Origin: Polynucleobacter corsicus
GTDB taxonomy: Bacteria > Pseudomonadota > Gammaproteobacteria > Burkholderiales > Burkholderiaceae
Assembly (NCBI RefSeq): GCF_018688255.1
Contig: NZ_CP061314.1
Span: forward strand, 124,001-188,000
DNA length: 64,000 nucleotides
Direction of reading: 5' to 3'
Shown: positions 42,337 to 50,674 of the stretch, piece after piece
How the letters are laid out: the number at the start of each line of letters is the position of its first letter
Numbering within the stretch: the first letter of the stretch is position 1
Notes under the pieces: model-generated
The model's database searches: none
Told to the model about the DNA's origin: nothing
What the model saw: the letters and a program-made list of their open reading frames with translations, nothing else
Position numbers and translations under genes: made by a program

Positions 42337-45102
42337 ATGGTAATCGGTCTTCTTAAAACCCTGGTCGGCAGTCGTAACGACCGCCTCTTAAAACAGTATC
42401 GCAAAGTAGTTGCCAAAGTTAGCGCTTTCGAGCCTAGCATGCAAGCTTTGGATGATGCCGCACTGCAAGCAAAAACTGCTGAGTTCAAGTCACGTTTAGC
42501 TGCGGGTGAGTCATTGGATGATATTGCTCCAGAAGCTTTTGCTGTAGTTCGTGAAGCAAGTACACGAGTGATGAAGATGCGCCATTTTGATGCGCAGATG
42601 ATGGGTGGCCTCGCATTACATCAAGGCAAGATTGCTGAAATGGGCACCGGCGAAGGTAAGACCTTAACCGCTACGCTTCCTGTATATTTGAATGCCCTCA
42701 CAGGTCAGGGTGTCCACGTTATTACAGTCAATGATTACTTGGCTCAGCGCGATGCTGAGTGGATGTCAACGCTCTACAACTTCTTGGGTATGAAAGTGGG
42801 TGTGAATCTATCGCAAATGGATCACACCACTAAGCAAGAGGCTTATGCAGCTGATATTACCTACGGTACTAATAACGAGTTTGGCTTTGATTACCTTCGG
42901 GACAACATGGTGCAAGATCTGGGTCAGCGTGTTCAACGTGGCCTAGCCTATGCGATTGTTGACGAGGTAGATTCTATTTTGATTGATGAGGCGCGGACCC
43001 CATTGATCATTTCGGGTCAGGCTGAAGACCATACTGATTTGTATATCAAGATCAATTCGTTACCTGCTTACTTAGAGCGCCAAATCGGTGAAGAGAAAGC
43101 GGATGGTACTGGTGTTGAAAAGCCGGGCGATTACTGGGTTGATGAAAAGTCCAATCAAGTTTATTTAACAGAGCGCGGCCATGACAAGGCTGAGACAGTC
43201 TTAGTTGAGATTGGCGCCTTGAATGATGGCGGCTCTTTGTACTCACCGCAAAATATTACTTTGATGCACCACGTGTACGCAGCATTGCGTGCGCATACTC
43301 TGTACAACCGCGATCAGCAATATGTTGTACAAAACAATGAAGTCATTATTGTTGATGAGTTCACGGGACGCTTAATGCAGGGTCGTCGCTGGTCTGATGG
43401 CTTGCATCAAGCTGTGGAGGCAAAAGAAGGTGTGCAGATTCAGAATGAGAATCAGACGCTAGCCACGATCACTTTCCAGAACTACTTCCGTATGTACGGC
43501 AAGTTGGCTGGTATGACTGGTACTGCCGATACTGAAGCTTATGAGTTCAAGGAAATCTACAGTCTTGAGACTGTAGTCATTCCTCCAAATCGGATTAGCC
43601 AAAGAAAAGATCGTCAAGATCAGATCTATAAGACATCGCGCGAGCGTTACGACGCAGTAATTAAGGATATTGAGGATTGTTATAAGCGTGGTCAACCTGT
43701 CTTGGTGGGTACAACTTCGATTGAGAACTCAGAACTCATTGCAGGCTTGTTAGGTGAGCGTCAATTACCCCATCAGGTCTTGAATGCGAAACAGCACGCT
43801 CGCGAAGCCGAGATCATTGCTCAAGCTGGTAGACCTAAGATGATCACTATTGCTACCAATATGGCGGGCCGTGGAACAGATATCGTTTTAGGTGGAAACG
43901 TTGGCAAACAATCTTCTTTGATCGAAGCGGATGCCGGTCTACCCGATGTAGAAAAAGCAGCCAAGATTAAGACTTTGCAGGACGAATGGCAAAGCTTGCA
44001 TGATCAAGTATTAGTTGCTGGTGGTTTGCATATTATTGGCACAGAGCGCCACGAGAGTCGTCGTATCGATAATCAGCTTCGTGGTCGTGCTGGTCGTCAG
44101 GGTGACCCAGGCTCTTCTCGCTTTTATCTTTCTTTAGATGATTCGCTTTTGCGTATTTTTGCTGGAGATCGTCTGCGTGCAGTCATGGATCGCCTCAAGA
44201 TGCCGGATGGCGAGCCGATTGAGGCGGGTATGGTGACTCGCTCTATCGAGTCCGCTCAGCGTAAAGTTGAAGGCCGCAACTTTGATATTCGTAAGCAATT
44301 GTTGGAGTATGACGACGTTGCTAATGATCAGCGTAAAGAAACATATCGCCTTAGAAATGAGGTTCTCGAGAGCGCCGATGTTGGTGAGTTGATTGCTAAC
44401 TTGCGCGAAGATGTATTGCGTGGCATTTGCGCTCTATATATTCCTTCGGAGTCCATGGAAGAGCAGTGGGACTTGCTTGGTCTGGAGAAAGCGCTGGCAA
44501 GCGACTGGGGTTTAACGGTTGATCTGAAAAATTGGGTTGAAAATGCTGCATCTATGGACGATGAGCAAATTGTTGATCGTGTACTGGCAGCCGCAACAGA
44601 AACTTATGATGCAAAAGTAGAGCTTTCCGGACGCCCATCTTTCGCTGGGTTTGAGCGCTCGGTGTTGCTCTACAGTTTAGATACCCATTGGCGTGAACAT
44701 TTGGCCGCTTTGGACCATTTGCGGCAAGGTATCCATTTGCGTGGCTATGCTCAAAAAGATCCGAAACAAGAGTACCGTCGCGAAGCATTTGAGCTGTATG
44801 GTGAGCTACTCAATGTCATCAAGAATGATGTTGTGAAAAGCATCATGACGGTGCAGATTCGCAGTGCCAGTGAATTAGATGAAGCCTCCGAGTCAATCAA
44901 TGAGGATTTAGCCAAACTCTCTGATGTGCAGTATCAGCATGCCGATGCAGATCTTGAGGTGGCTGGGTCGACTGGCGATCGTGGCGCAGCCATCGAAATA
45001 GCTCCAGCACCATTACGCGCTGGTCCTAAGGTGGGTCGCAATGATCCTTGCAGTTGCGGAAGCGGTAAGAAGTACAAGAACTGCTGCGGCGCATTAAGTT
45101 AA
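42337..45102 (+). CDS. secA: Protein translocase ATPase SecA
   Basis: SecA drives preprotein export through SecYEG. The 921-residue protein has Walker A GEGKTLTA near residue 105, the DEAD-type DEVDSILIDEARTPLIISG, the preprotein cross-linking domain, the second ATPase half with TNMAGRGTDIVLGGNVG and IDNQLRGRAGRQGDPGSSRFYLSLDD, helical scaffold and wing domains, and a C-terminal zinc-binding tail DPCSCGSGKKYKNCCG (SecB and ribosome contact). Length is typical. secM is absent upstream; the dciA-like gene is divergent instead. Confidence 0.98.
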   Translation: MVIGLLKTLVGSRNDRLLKQYRKVVAKVSAFEPSMQALDDAALQAKTAEFKSRLAAGESLDDIAPEAFAVVREASTRVMKMRHFDAQMMGGLALHQGKIAEMGTGEGKTLTATLPVYLNALTGQGVHVITVNDYLAQRDAEWMSTLYNFLGMKVGVNLSQMDHTTKQEAYAADITYGTNNEFGFDYLRDNMVQDLGQRVQRGLAYAIVDEVDSILIDEARTPLIISGQAEDHTDLYIKINSLPAYLERQIGEEKADGTGVEKPGDYWVDEKSNQVYLTERGHDKAETVLVEIGALNDGGSLYSPQNITLMHHVYAALRAHTLYNRDQQYVVQNNEVIIVDEFTGRLMQGRRWSDGLHQAVEAKEGVQIQNENQTLATITFQNYFRMYGKLAGMTGTADTEAYEFKEIYSLETVVIPPNRISQRKDRQDQIYKTSRERYDAVIKDIEDCYKRGQPVLVGTTSIENSELIAGLLGERQLPHQVLNAKQHAREAEIIAQAGRPKMITIATNMAGRGTDIVLGGNVGKQSSLIEADAGLPDVEKAAKIKTLQDEWQSLHDQVLVAGGLHIIGTERHESRRIDNQLRGRAGRQGDPGSSRFYLSLDDSLLRIFAGDRLRAVMDRLKMPDGEPIEAGMVTRSIESAQRKVEGRNFDIRKQLLEYDDVANDQRKETYRLRNEVLESADVGELIANLREDVLRGICALYIPSESMEEQWDLLGLEKALASDWGLTVDLKNWVENAASMDDEQIVDRVLAAATETYDAKVELSGRPSFAGFERSVLLYSLDTHWREHLAALDHLRQGIHLRGYAQKDPKQEYRREAFELYGELLNVIKNDVVKSIMTVQIRSASELDEASESINEDLAKLSDVQYQHADADLEVAGSTGDRGAAIEIAPAPLRAGPKVGRNDPCSCGSGKKYKNCCGALS

Positions 45103-45114
45103 ATCAATTAGGAT

Positions 45115-45142
45115 TAAAAAGAGCTGCCAGACCCGGCAGCTC
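45115..45142 (-). terminator. Rho-independent terminator facing left, between secA and argJ
   Basis: Perfect 8-bp arms GAGCTGCC (45121-45128) and GGCAGCTC (45135-45142) with a 6-base loop, bordered on the left by an A5 run (45116-45120). Read on the minus strand this is a hairpin followed by T5, a normal terminator. On the plus strand no T-run follows. Both flanking genes are rightward, so its target would be antisense transcription entering secA; a weak stop for secA mRNA is the alternative. Confidence 0.6.
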
Positions 45143-45171
45143 GGCAATGCCTCATCTACAATTGTCAGATC

Positions 45172-46407
45172 ATGACAGTTAACTTACCACTACCCCAAAA
45201 AAATCAACTAAAGCCTGTTAAAGGTTTTCAGATGGGCATCGCTGAAGCTGGAATCAAAAAAGCCAATCGTAAGGATCTATTGGTGATGACCTTAGTCCCT
45301 GGCTCACAAGTTGCCGGTGTTTTTACCTTAAACCGTTTCTGCGCTGCGCCGGTTCAGGTTTGTCGTGAGCATTTGGCTCTAGATGGGTCTAAGGGTGAGA
45401 TTCGTGCTTTGGTAGTCAATACTGGTAATGCCAATGCAGGCACCGGTGAGCGAGGCATGCAAGATGCTTTAGCAACTTGTGCCGAGTTAGCAAAAGAGCT
45501 CAAGCTCAATCCAGAACAAATTTTGCCTTTTTCAACTGGCGTGATTTTAGAGCCACTTCCAATTGATAGATTGATTTCTGCTTTACCAAAAGCAGTGGCC
45601 AACCTAGACGAAGACCATTGGTTTGATGCTGCAGAAGCCATCATGACAACGGATACGCAGCCTAAGGCGACATCGGTGCTGGTGCAGACTCCTTCTGGCC
45701 CCGTGACTATTACTGGTATCTGTAAGGGCGCGGGAATGATTCATCCAAATATGGCAACCATGTTGGGATTCATCGCAACTGATGTTGGGTTTGCGCCAGG
45801 CCTACTTGCTTCCTTGACTCAAGAGATTGCTGATCAGTCATTTAACGCAATTACGATTGATGGTGATACTTCGACCAATGACTCCTTCATCATCATGGCA
45901 ACTGGTCAATCAGCCGTGCAGATTAAATCAACAGATGATGTTGGTTATGGTTTAGTTCGGACTGCATTAATTGATCTTGCGCGTAAGCTTGCTCAAATGA
46001 TTGTGAGGGATGGTGAGGGCGCAACAAAATTTATTACGATTGATGTGCAAGGCGGCAAGACCAAAGAGGAGTGTCGCTTGGTAGCAGAAGCAATCGCCCA
46101 CTCGCCTTTAGTAAAGACCGCCTTCTTTGCGAGCGATCCTAATTTAGGCCGTATTCTTGCTGCGATTGGCTATGCTGGCATCACCGACCTTGATGTCAAT
46201 CAAGTACAAATGTGGCTTGGAGACGTGTGGGTTGCCAAGAATGGTGGCCGCAATCCTGATTACCAAGAGGCTGATGGTCAAAGGGTAATGCAGGCACCAG
46301 AAATCACTATCAAGGTTGACTTAGGTCGCGGATCAGCGCAAGAAACAATGTGGACCTGTGACTTATCGCATGACTACGTTTCCATTAATGCTGATTACCG
46401 CTCATAG
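45172..46407 (+). CDS. argJ: Glutamate N-acetyltransferase / amino-acid N-acetyltransferase
   Basis: ArgJ transfers acetyl groups from N-acetylornithine to glutamate, recycling acetyl in arginine synthesis. The 411-residue precursor self-cleaves at the Ala-Thr bond in KGAGMIHPNMATMLGFIATD, giving alpha and beta chains with the Thr as nucleophile. VVNTGNANAGTG, FSTGVILEPLP and TIDGDTSTNDSFIIMATG are conserved elements. The C-terminal HDYVSINADYRS is the typical family end. It follows secA after the left-facing terminator hairpin and is followed 11 bases later by an ATPase gene. Confidence 0.97.
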   Translation: MTVNLPLPQKNQLKPVKGFQMGIAEAGIKKANRKDLLVMTLVPGSQVAGVFTLNRFCAAPVQVCREHLALDGSKGEIRALVVNTGNANAGTGERGMQDALATCAELAKELKLNPEQILPFSTGVILEPLPIDRLISALPKAVANLDEDHWFDAAEAIMTTDTQPKATSVLVQTPSGPVTITGICKGAGMIHPNMATMLGFIATDVGFAPGLLASLTQEIADQSFNAITIDGDTSTNDSFIIMATGQSAVQIKSTDDVGYGLVRTALIDLARKLAQMIVRDGEGATKFITIDVQGGKTKEECRLVAEAIAHSPLVKTAFFASDPNLGRILAAIGYAGITDLDVNQVQMWLGDVWVAKNGGRNPDYQEADGQRVMQAPEITIKVDLGRGSAQETMWTCDLSHDYVSINADYRS

Positions 46408-46418
46408 GAATTCGTGAA

Positions 46419-47279
46419 ATGAATGAAAAATTAGAGCAACTCTTAAGTCATCTTGAGACGTTTCTGCCTAAAGCATTGACCGAAGAGCAGTGGAAATCTT
46501 CAACTGCTTTTAGATGGCGTCGTCGCGATAGCATCTTTGGAAGCATTGGATTTTTGCAGCCAGTAAAGCATGTCGCCGATATCTCCTTTGATGATCTAAA
46601 AAATATCGATCGTCAACGTGACGCTATTCGTGATAATACGAAAAACTTTATTCAAAAAAAACCTGCAAATAATATTTTGTTAACAGGCGCTCGTGGTACA
46701 GGAAAATCTTCCCTCATCAAAGCTAGCCTACATGAGTTTGCTAGCCAGGGCTTACGCTTGGTTGAAGTTGAAAAAGAGCATTTGGCGGACTTAGCTGATA
46801 TCACCGATTTATTAGCTGATCGTCCAGAGCGTTTTATTGTTTTTTGTGATGACCTCTCATTTGAGGATGGTGAGTCTGGCTATAAGGCGATGAAGTCTGC
46901 TTTAGATGGCTCTGTATCAGCTCAAGTCGACAATATTTTGATTTATGCTACCTCCAATCGACGCCATCTCTTGCCTGAATATATGAAAGACAACGAGAGT
47001 TATGTTCATAGCGACGATGGAGAAATTCATCCGGGTGAAGTTGTGGAGGAAAAAATTTCTCTATCAGAGCGTTTTGGCTTGTGGCTTTCTTTCTATCCAC
47101 CAAAACAAGATGAGTATCTAGAGATTGTTGCCCATTGGTTACGCCATTTTGGTTTAAGTGATGCGCAGATTGAGGGTGCTAGAGCTGAAGCGTTGGTTTG
47201 GGCTCTAGAGCGTGGCTCACGTTCTGGTCGCGTAGCTTGGCAGTTTGCTAAGCACTGGGCTGGTTCACATACTGCTTAA
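46419..47279 (+). CDS. DUF815-family ATP-binding protein
   Basis: A 286-residue protein with the Walker A motif NILLTGARGTGKSSLIKASL (about 85-104) and the Walker B-like FIVFCDDLSFE. IYATSNRRHLLPEYMKDN is a sensor-type segment, and EEKISLSERFGLWLSFYPPKQDEYLEIV is typical of DUF815 AAA-type ATPases. The cellular role of this family is not established. It lies between argJ and a Nudix gene in a rightward run and is probably co-transcribed with them. Confidence 0.85.
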   Translation: MNEKLEQLLSHLETFLPKALTEEQWKSSTAFRWRRRDSIFGSIGFLQPVKHVADISFDDLKNIDRQRDAIRDNTKNFIQKKPANNILLTGARGTGKSSLIKASLHEFASQGLRLVEVEKEHLADLADITDLLADRPERFIVFCDDLSFEDGESGYKAMKSALDGSVSAQVDNILIYATSNRRHLLPEYMKDNESYVHSDDGEIHPGEVVEEKISLSERFGLWLSFYPPKQDEYLEIVAHWLRHFGLSDAQIEGARAEALVWALERGSRSGRVAWQFAKHWAGSHTA

Positions 47280-47292
47280 TCACTGACGATTT

Positions 47293-47709
47293 ATGAGTGA
47301 CACCAATCGCCCTGTAAACGAAGTTGCCGCTGGAATTCTGCTAGATGCGGAAGGTCGGTTTCTAATGGGCCAGCGCCCTGAGGGCAAGCCTTATGCTGGC
47401 TACTGGGAAGTGCCGGGTGGAAAAATTGAAGCTGGCGAATCTGTATTTGCAGCACTAAAACGTGAATTACAAGAAGAGCTTGGAATAGATATTGAGTCTA
47501 GTGAAGAGCTAGTTATTTTAGAGCATGACTACCCACATGCTTATGTACGCTTGCATGTCAGCATCATTCGAAAATGGTCTGGAGTGCCTACAGGTTGTGA
47601 GGGTCAGGCGCTCTCTTGGCAGTTGCTTGGAGATGCACTTCCGACGGTAGAGCCTTTATTGCCGGCTGCGTGGCCCATGCTAGAAAAGCTCAAACAGCTA
47701 AAGATTTAA
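47293..47709 (+). CDS. mutT: MutT-type Nudix hydrolase
   Basis: A 138-residue protein probably hydrolysing oxidised dGTP (8-oxo-dGTP), so preventing A:T to C:G mutations. The Nudix box is GGKIEAGESVFAALKRELQEELGI (about 41-64), complete with the REx2EE core. The start VNEVAAGILLDAEGRFLMGQRPEGKPYAGYWEVPGGK is characteristic of MutT. The length is normal. Its stop interlocks with that of zapD (TTAA), so the two genes are convergent without a terminator. Confidence 0.9.
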   Translation: MSDTNRPVNEVAAGILLDAEGRFLMGQRPEGKPYAGYWEVPGGKIEAGESVFAALKRELQEELGIDIESSEELVILEHDYPHAYVRLHVSIIRKWSGVPTGCEGQALSWQLLGDALPTVEPLLPAAWPMLEKLKQLKI

Positions 47710-48458
47710 AGCTGGCAGAGGGTGAGCCTAAAAGGCACATCCTCATTCATGGTTTGCGGCTTTTTGTCTTGATCGATCTTCAGAAACCGAATAGAGAGTA
47801 GATATTTATTGGCGCTGATTTCTGAGAAGAGGGCGTCATCTTCAACAGCAATGCGCATTAATTGATACACCTTGCCTGATGGAGCCTGTTGATAAGCACC
47901 TTGATGTGCCACAACATCTTTAGCCTCGCCAGACTGGCGCAGTAGTCTTAAGAAAATCTGGCAAGCTTCATGCCATGGCAAAAGTGGCGCAACATACTTT
48001 TCTAACAATTCTCTACGTTGAGTAGAGGGGGTGTTTTTCCAGGCATGGTAGCTTGGTAAATCAATTGGACTTGTCCCACCAGGAATATTTAATCGGGTCC
48101 GGATAGCATTAAGCCACTCACTCTCAGTAATTGCAGCGTTGGGCTTACCCACAGACTGATTGATATTTTGCGCAGCTTTGTCAATTTCAGAAAGAGTTTG
48201 TGTAAGCGCTTCTTGGTCTACTTTTTGGGAGGACTTTAAACCATTCAAGGTATATCTTTGACGCTCAAATTCTTTGAGAAGCAGGGATTTAATATCGCCT
48301 CGAGATCCAATGTCACCCAGGTCAAACAACATGGCAATGGCATTGTGGTGTAGCTCGGGATCATCGGATCGAAGGAAGTGATTAAAGCGGGCGAACAAAT
48401 ACTCTAGTCGAAGCATGCTTCGAACTAATTCATTGAAGGGGTATTCGTAGACAATCAC
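47706..48458 (-). CDS. zapD: Cell division protein ZapD
   Basis: ZapD (YacF) bundles FtsZ filaments and stabilises the Z ring. The 250-residue protein starts MIVYEYPFNELVRSMLRLEYLFARFNHF, the conserved ZapD N-terminus. DIGSRGDIKSLLLKEFERQR and NIPGGTSPIDLPSYHAWKN are also typical. It is the last gene of the leftward corC-pilB-pilC-pilD-coaE-zapD operon, 11 bases after coaE. The zinc protein gene yacG that often follows zapD is not seen here. Confidence 0.93.
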   Translation of the reverse strand: MIVYEYPFNELVRSMLRLEYLFARFNHFLRSDDPELHHNAIAMLFDLGDIGSRGDIKSLLLKEFERQRYTLNGLKSSQKVDQEALTQTLSEIDKAAQNINQSVGKPNAAITESEWLNAIRTRLNIPGGTSPIDLPSYHAWKNTPSTQRRELLEKYVAPLLPWHEACQIFLRLLRQSGEAKDVVAHQGAYQQAPSGKVYQLMRIAVEDDALFSEISANKYLLSIRFLKIDQDKKPQTMNEDVPFRLTLCQL

Positions 48459-48469
48459 AAGCCTATATT

Positions 48470-49156
48470 CTATGACGAACTTAAAGGTTCTTCTAAAATT
48501 TTGAGCAATTGTTGGTGCAGTTTTAAAACTGCTGGTTTGAGCTCATCTAAGCCACCCTGATTTTCAATTACAGCATTAGCTGCTGTTAGGCGAGCATTTC
48601 GGCTAGTTTGTGCTTTGAGAATATTTTCCACATCGGAGCGTGTCATATTGTTGCGGTGCATCACTCGTTGAATTTGGGTTTCTTCTGGGCAATCCACCAC
48701 CACAAGATGGTCAATGAACTTGATCCAAAATCCAGATTCAATTAAGAGGGGAACCACAAAAACCAGGTAGGGCACTCCAGACTTCGCTAGTTCAAGGGCT
48801 TGCTTGGCAGTTTCCTCTTGAATTAAGGGGTGGGTGATGTGCTCTAAAACCTGACGGGCGCTAGGATTTTCGAATACTACAGACCGCATTTTGGATCGAT
48901 CAAGAGCGCCTTGGGGATTAATAAAGTCGGCACCGAAAGCCTTGGTAATCAGTGGAATGGCTGTTCCGCCAGGAGCAGTGATTTGATGTGAGATCTTATC
49001 TGTATCAATAATGCCGGCTCCATGCCCAGCCAGCAGGTCACTAACTGCCGTTTTGCCAGACCCAATGCCACCTGTTAAGCCAATCAGGGGAATTTTCCCT
49101 TTCAAGGCTTTTAGATCAGCTTGGGCAGAATCCAAGTTTGAATGAGTTGAGGCCAT
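48470..49156 (-). CDS. coaE: Dephospho-CoA kinase
   Basis: CoaE phosphorylates dephospho-CoA in the last step of CoA synthesis. The 228-residue protein has the P-loop IGLTGGIGSGKTAVSDLL (about 25-42), DTDKISHQ, and VVDCPEETQIQRVMHRNNMTRSDVENILKAQ in the lid region. The ATG at 49156 gives about 22 residues before the kinase core and a 46-base overlap with pilD. No other ATG is available; a TTG at 49105 would remove the overlap, so the start is uncertain. Confidence 0.94.
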   Translation of the reverse strand: MASTHSNLDSAQADLKALKGKIPLIGLTGGIGSGKTAVSDLLAGHGAGIIDTDKISHQITAPGGTAIPLITKAFGADFINPQGALDRSKMRSVVFENPSARQVLEHITHPLIQEETAKQALELAKSGVPYLVFVVPLLIESGFWIKFIDHLVVVDCPEETQIQRVMHRNNMTRSDVENILKAQTSRNARLTAANAVIENQGGLDELKPAVLKLHQQLLKILEEPLSSS

Positions 49157-49611
49157 AACAACTCAATGATGCCAGCAATAGCTAAAAAAGGGCCAAAAGG
49201 AAATGCTTCCCTTAAATGATGTCTGCGCAATTTGAGCCAAATAATGCCACCCAGTACCCCTGTAACGGAAGCCATGAGGAGGATGCTAGGTAAAGTGCTC
49301 CAGCCTAAGCAGGCACCCAGCGCCGCTAAGAGCTTCGCGTCACCCATGCCAATCCCATCTCGGTTTTTCAGGAGGCGAAAGCTAGTATTTAATACCCACA
49401 AAAAACCATATCCTAGAAATGCCCCAAAGAATGCCGAGCTTGGGGTGGTAAAGCGTAAGTCTGAAAATGCGTTGAAAGCAATCCCTAGAAGGATCAAGGG
49501 GAGGGTGATTGCATTCGGCAGGCGGAAAGTGCGCCAATCAATATAAGCCAAGTACAGCAAAGCCAGTATCAGCAGAGATTGAACTATCAAGATAGTTACT
49601 TTGGGATCCAC
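49111..49611 (-). CDS. pilD: Prepilin peptidase (A24), lacking the N-methyltransferase domain
   Basis: A 166-residue integral membrane aspartyl protease that would cut type IV prepilin leader peptides. The two catalytic aspartates are Asp25 in YIDWRTFRLPN and Asp91 in GIGMGDAKLLAALG, the GxGD motif. Typical PilD proteins are about 290 residues with an N-terminal cysteine-bearing methyltransferase domain; that domain is missing. The start is a GTG overlapping the pilC stop by one base (TAGTG). Function as a peptidase is well supported; methylation of pilins would need another enzyme. Confidence 0.85.
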   Translation of the reverse strand: MDPKVTILIVQSLLILALLYLAYIDWRTFRLPNAITLPLILLGIAFNAFSDLRFTTPSSAFFGAFLGYGFLWVLNTSFRLLKNRDGIGMGDAKLLAALGACLGWSTLPSILLMASVTGVLGGIIWLKLRRHHLREAFPFGPFLAIAGIIELLWPQLIQTWILPKLI

Positions 49612-50669
49612 TAAACGATTTGTCCTAAATTAAAAATGGGTAGATATAAGATTATGACTAAGCTACCAATGACGGCGCCAACAAACAGAATTAATGCAGG
49701 CTCCAAGCTTTGGCTGAGTGCATTGAGTCGGCTACTCAGCTGTGAGCCTAGGGTGGTAGCGCGCTTATTTAACATCTCAGCCAATGCGCCACTTTCTGCG
49801 CCGATATGAAGAAGCAGTAATGTCTCTACGTCAAGAATTCTTGACTGAGGATCGGCTCGTTTGAGTGATTCTCCCAAGGGCCAGCCACGAGTGAGGTGTT
49901 TAAATATCTCCGCACTAAAGTCATGGCTCACCCAGTGATTAGAGGATTGTGCAGTAACCCTCAGAGCATCTGGGAGTGGTAAACCTGTTTCTAATAAATG
50001 ACCTAGGGTACGACACCAGTGGCTCAGCGTTGCCAGCCTAAAGAGATTGCCAAAGAATGGCATGCGTAATAAGAGGACATCACAGTATTTTTGGAGTGAG
50101 CTTGATTTGAGCCAGGTATACACAAAACCTGTGGCCATTAAGAGAATGCTCAGCAATATTTCTATAAAGTAATTTTGAATGCCTGTAGAAATAGAGATGA
50201 GGATTCTGGTTGGTGCTGGTAGCTCAGCCTGAAAATGTCCAAAGACTTCCTTAAATACGGGTACAACCCATATCATCATGACTAGGACAAGCAGAAAAGA
50301 CGTTGCTAAAGTAATGATGGGATATGTTAGTGACTGCAGTACTTTTCTTCGCAGCTCAATCTGGGCTTCTAGTTGTTGTGAGATTGTGCGTAGCGCCAAG
50401 CCAAGGTCACCAGTTCTCTCGCTGACCCTGATGAGATTAGTAAATTCTGAAGAGAATTTTCCATCTTGTGCGCTTAGGCAAAAAGAAAAACTATTACCTT
50501 TTTGTAGCAGTGCGCGCACATCCTTTAGCCAAACCTGCCAGGATTTTGGTGCAGACTGAATCAGTAGCTGGATGGCATTAAGCAAGGGAAGTCCAGCCTG
50601 AAGCAGGGCGAGCATCTGCTCTGCAAAATGGAGTTGCTCAGACTTGCTAAGTGTTTTCTGAAAAAGCAT
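49611..50669 (-). CDS. pilC: Type IV pilus / type II secretion inner-membrane platform protein
   Basis: A 352-residue protein with two T2SF (GspF) domains. The first starts near FAEQMLALLQAGLPLLNAIQLL and is followed by membrane helices TYPIITLATSFLLVLVMMIWVVPVF. The second repeats the pattern in LATLSHWCRTLGHLLETGLPLPDALRVT. One C-terminal helix is ALILFVGAVIGSLVIILYLPIF, with the typical LPIF end. PilC anchors the pilus at the inner membrane. I use the ATG at 50669; the longer frame begins with a TTG inside pilB. Confidence 0.92.
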   Translation of the reverse strand: MLFQKTLSKSEQLHFAEQMLALLQAGLPLLNAIQLLIQSAPKSWQVWLKDVRALLQKGNSFSFCLSAQDGKFSSEFTNLIRVSERTGDLGLALRTISQQLEAQIELRRKVLQSLTYPIITLATSFLLVLVMMIWVVPVFKEVFGHFQAELPAPTRILISISTGIQNYFIEILLSILLMATGFVYTWLKSSSLQKYCDVLLLRMPFFGNLFRLATLSHWCRTLGHLLETGLPLPDALRVTAQSSNHWVSHDFSAEIFKHLTRGWPLGESLKRADPQSRILDVETLLLLHIGAESGALAEMLNKRATTLGSQLSSRLNALSQSLEPALILFVGAVIGSLVIILYLPIFNLGQIV

Positions 50670-50674
50670 TCGGA

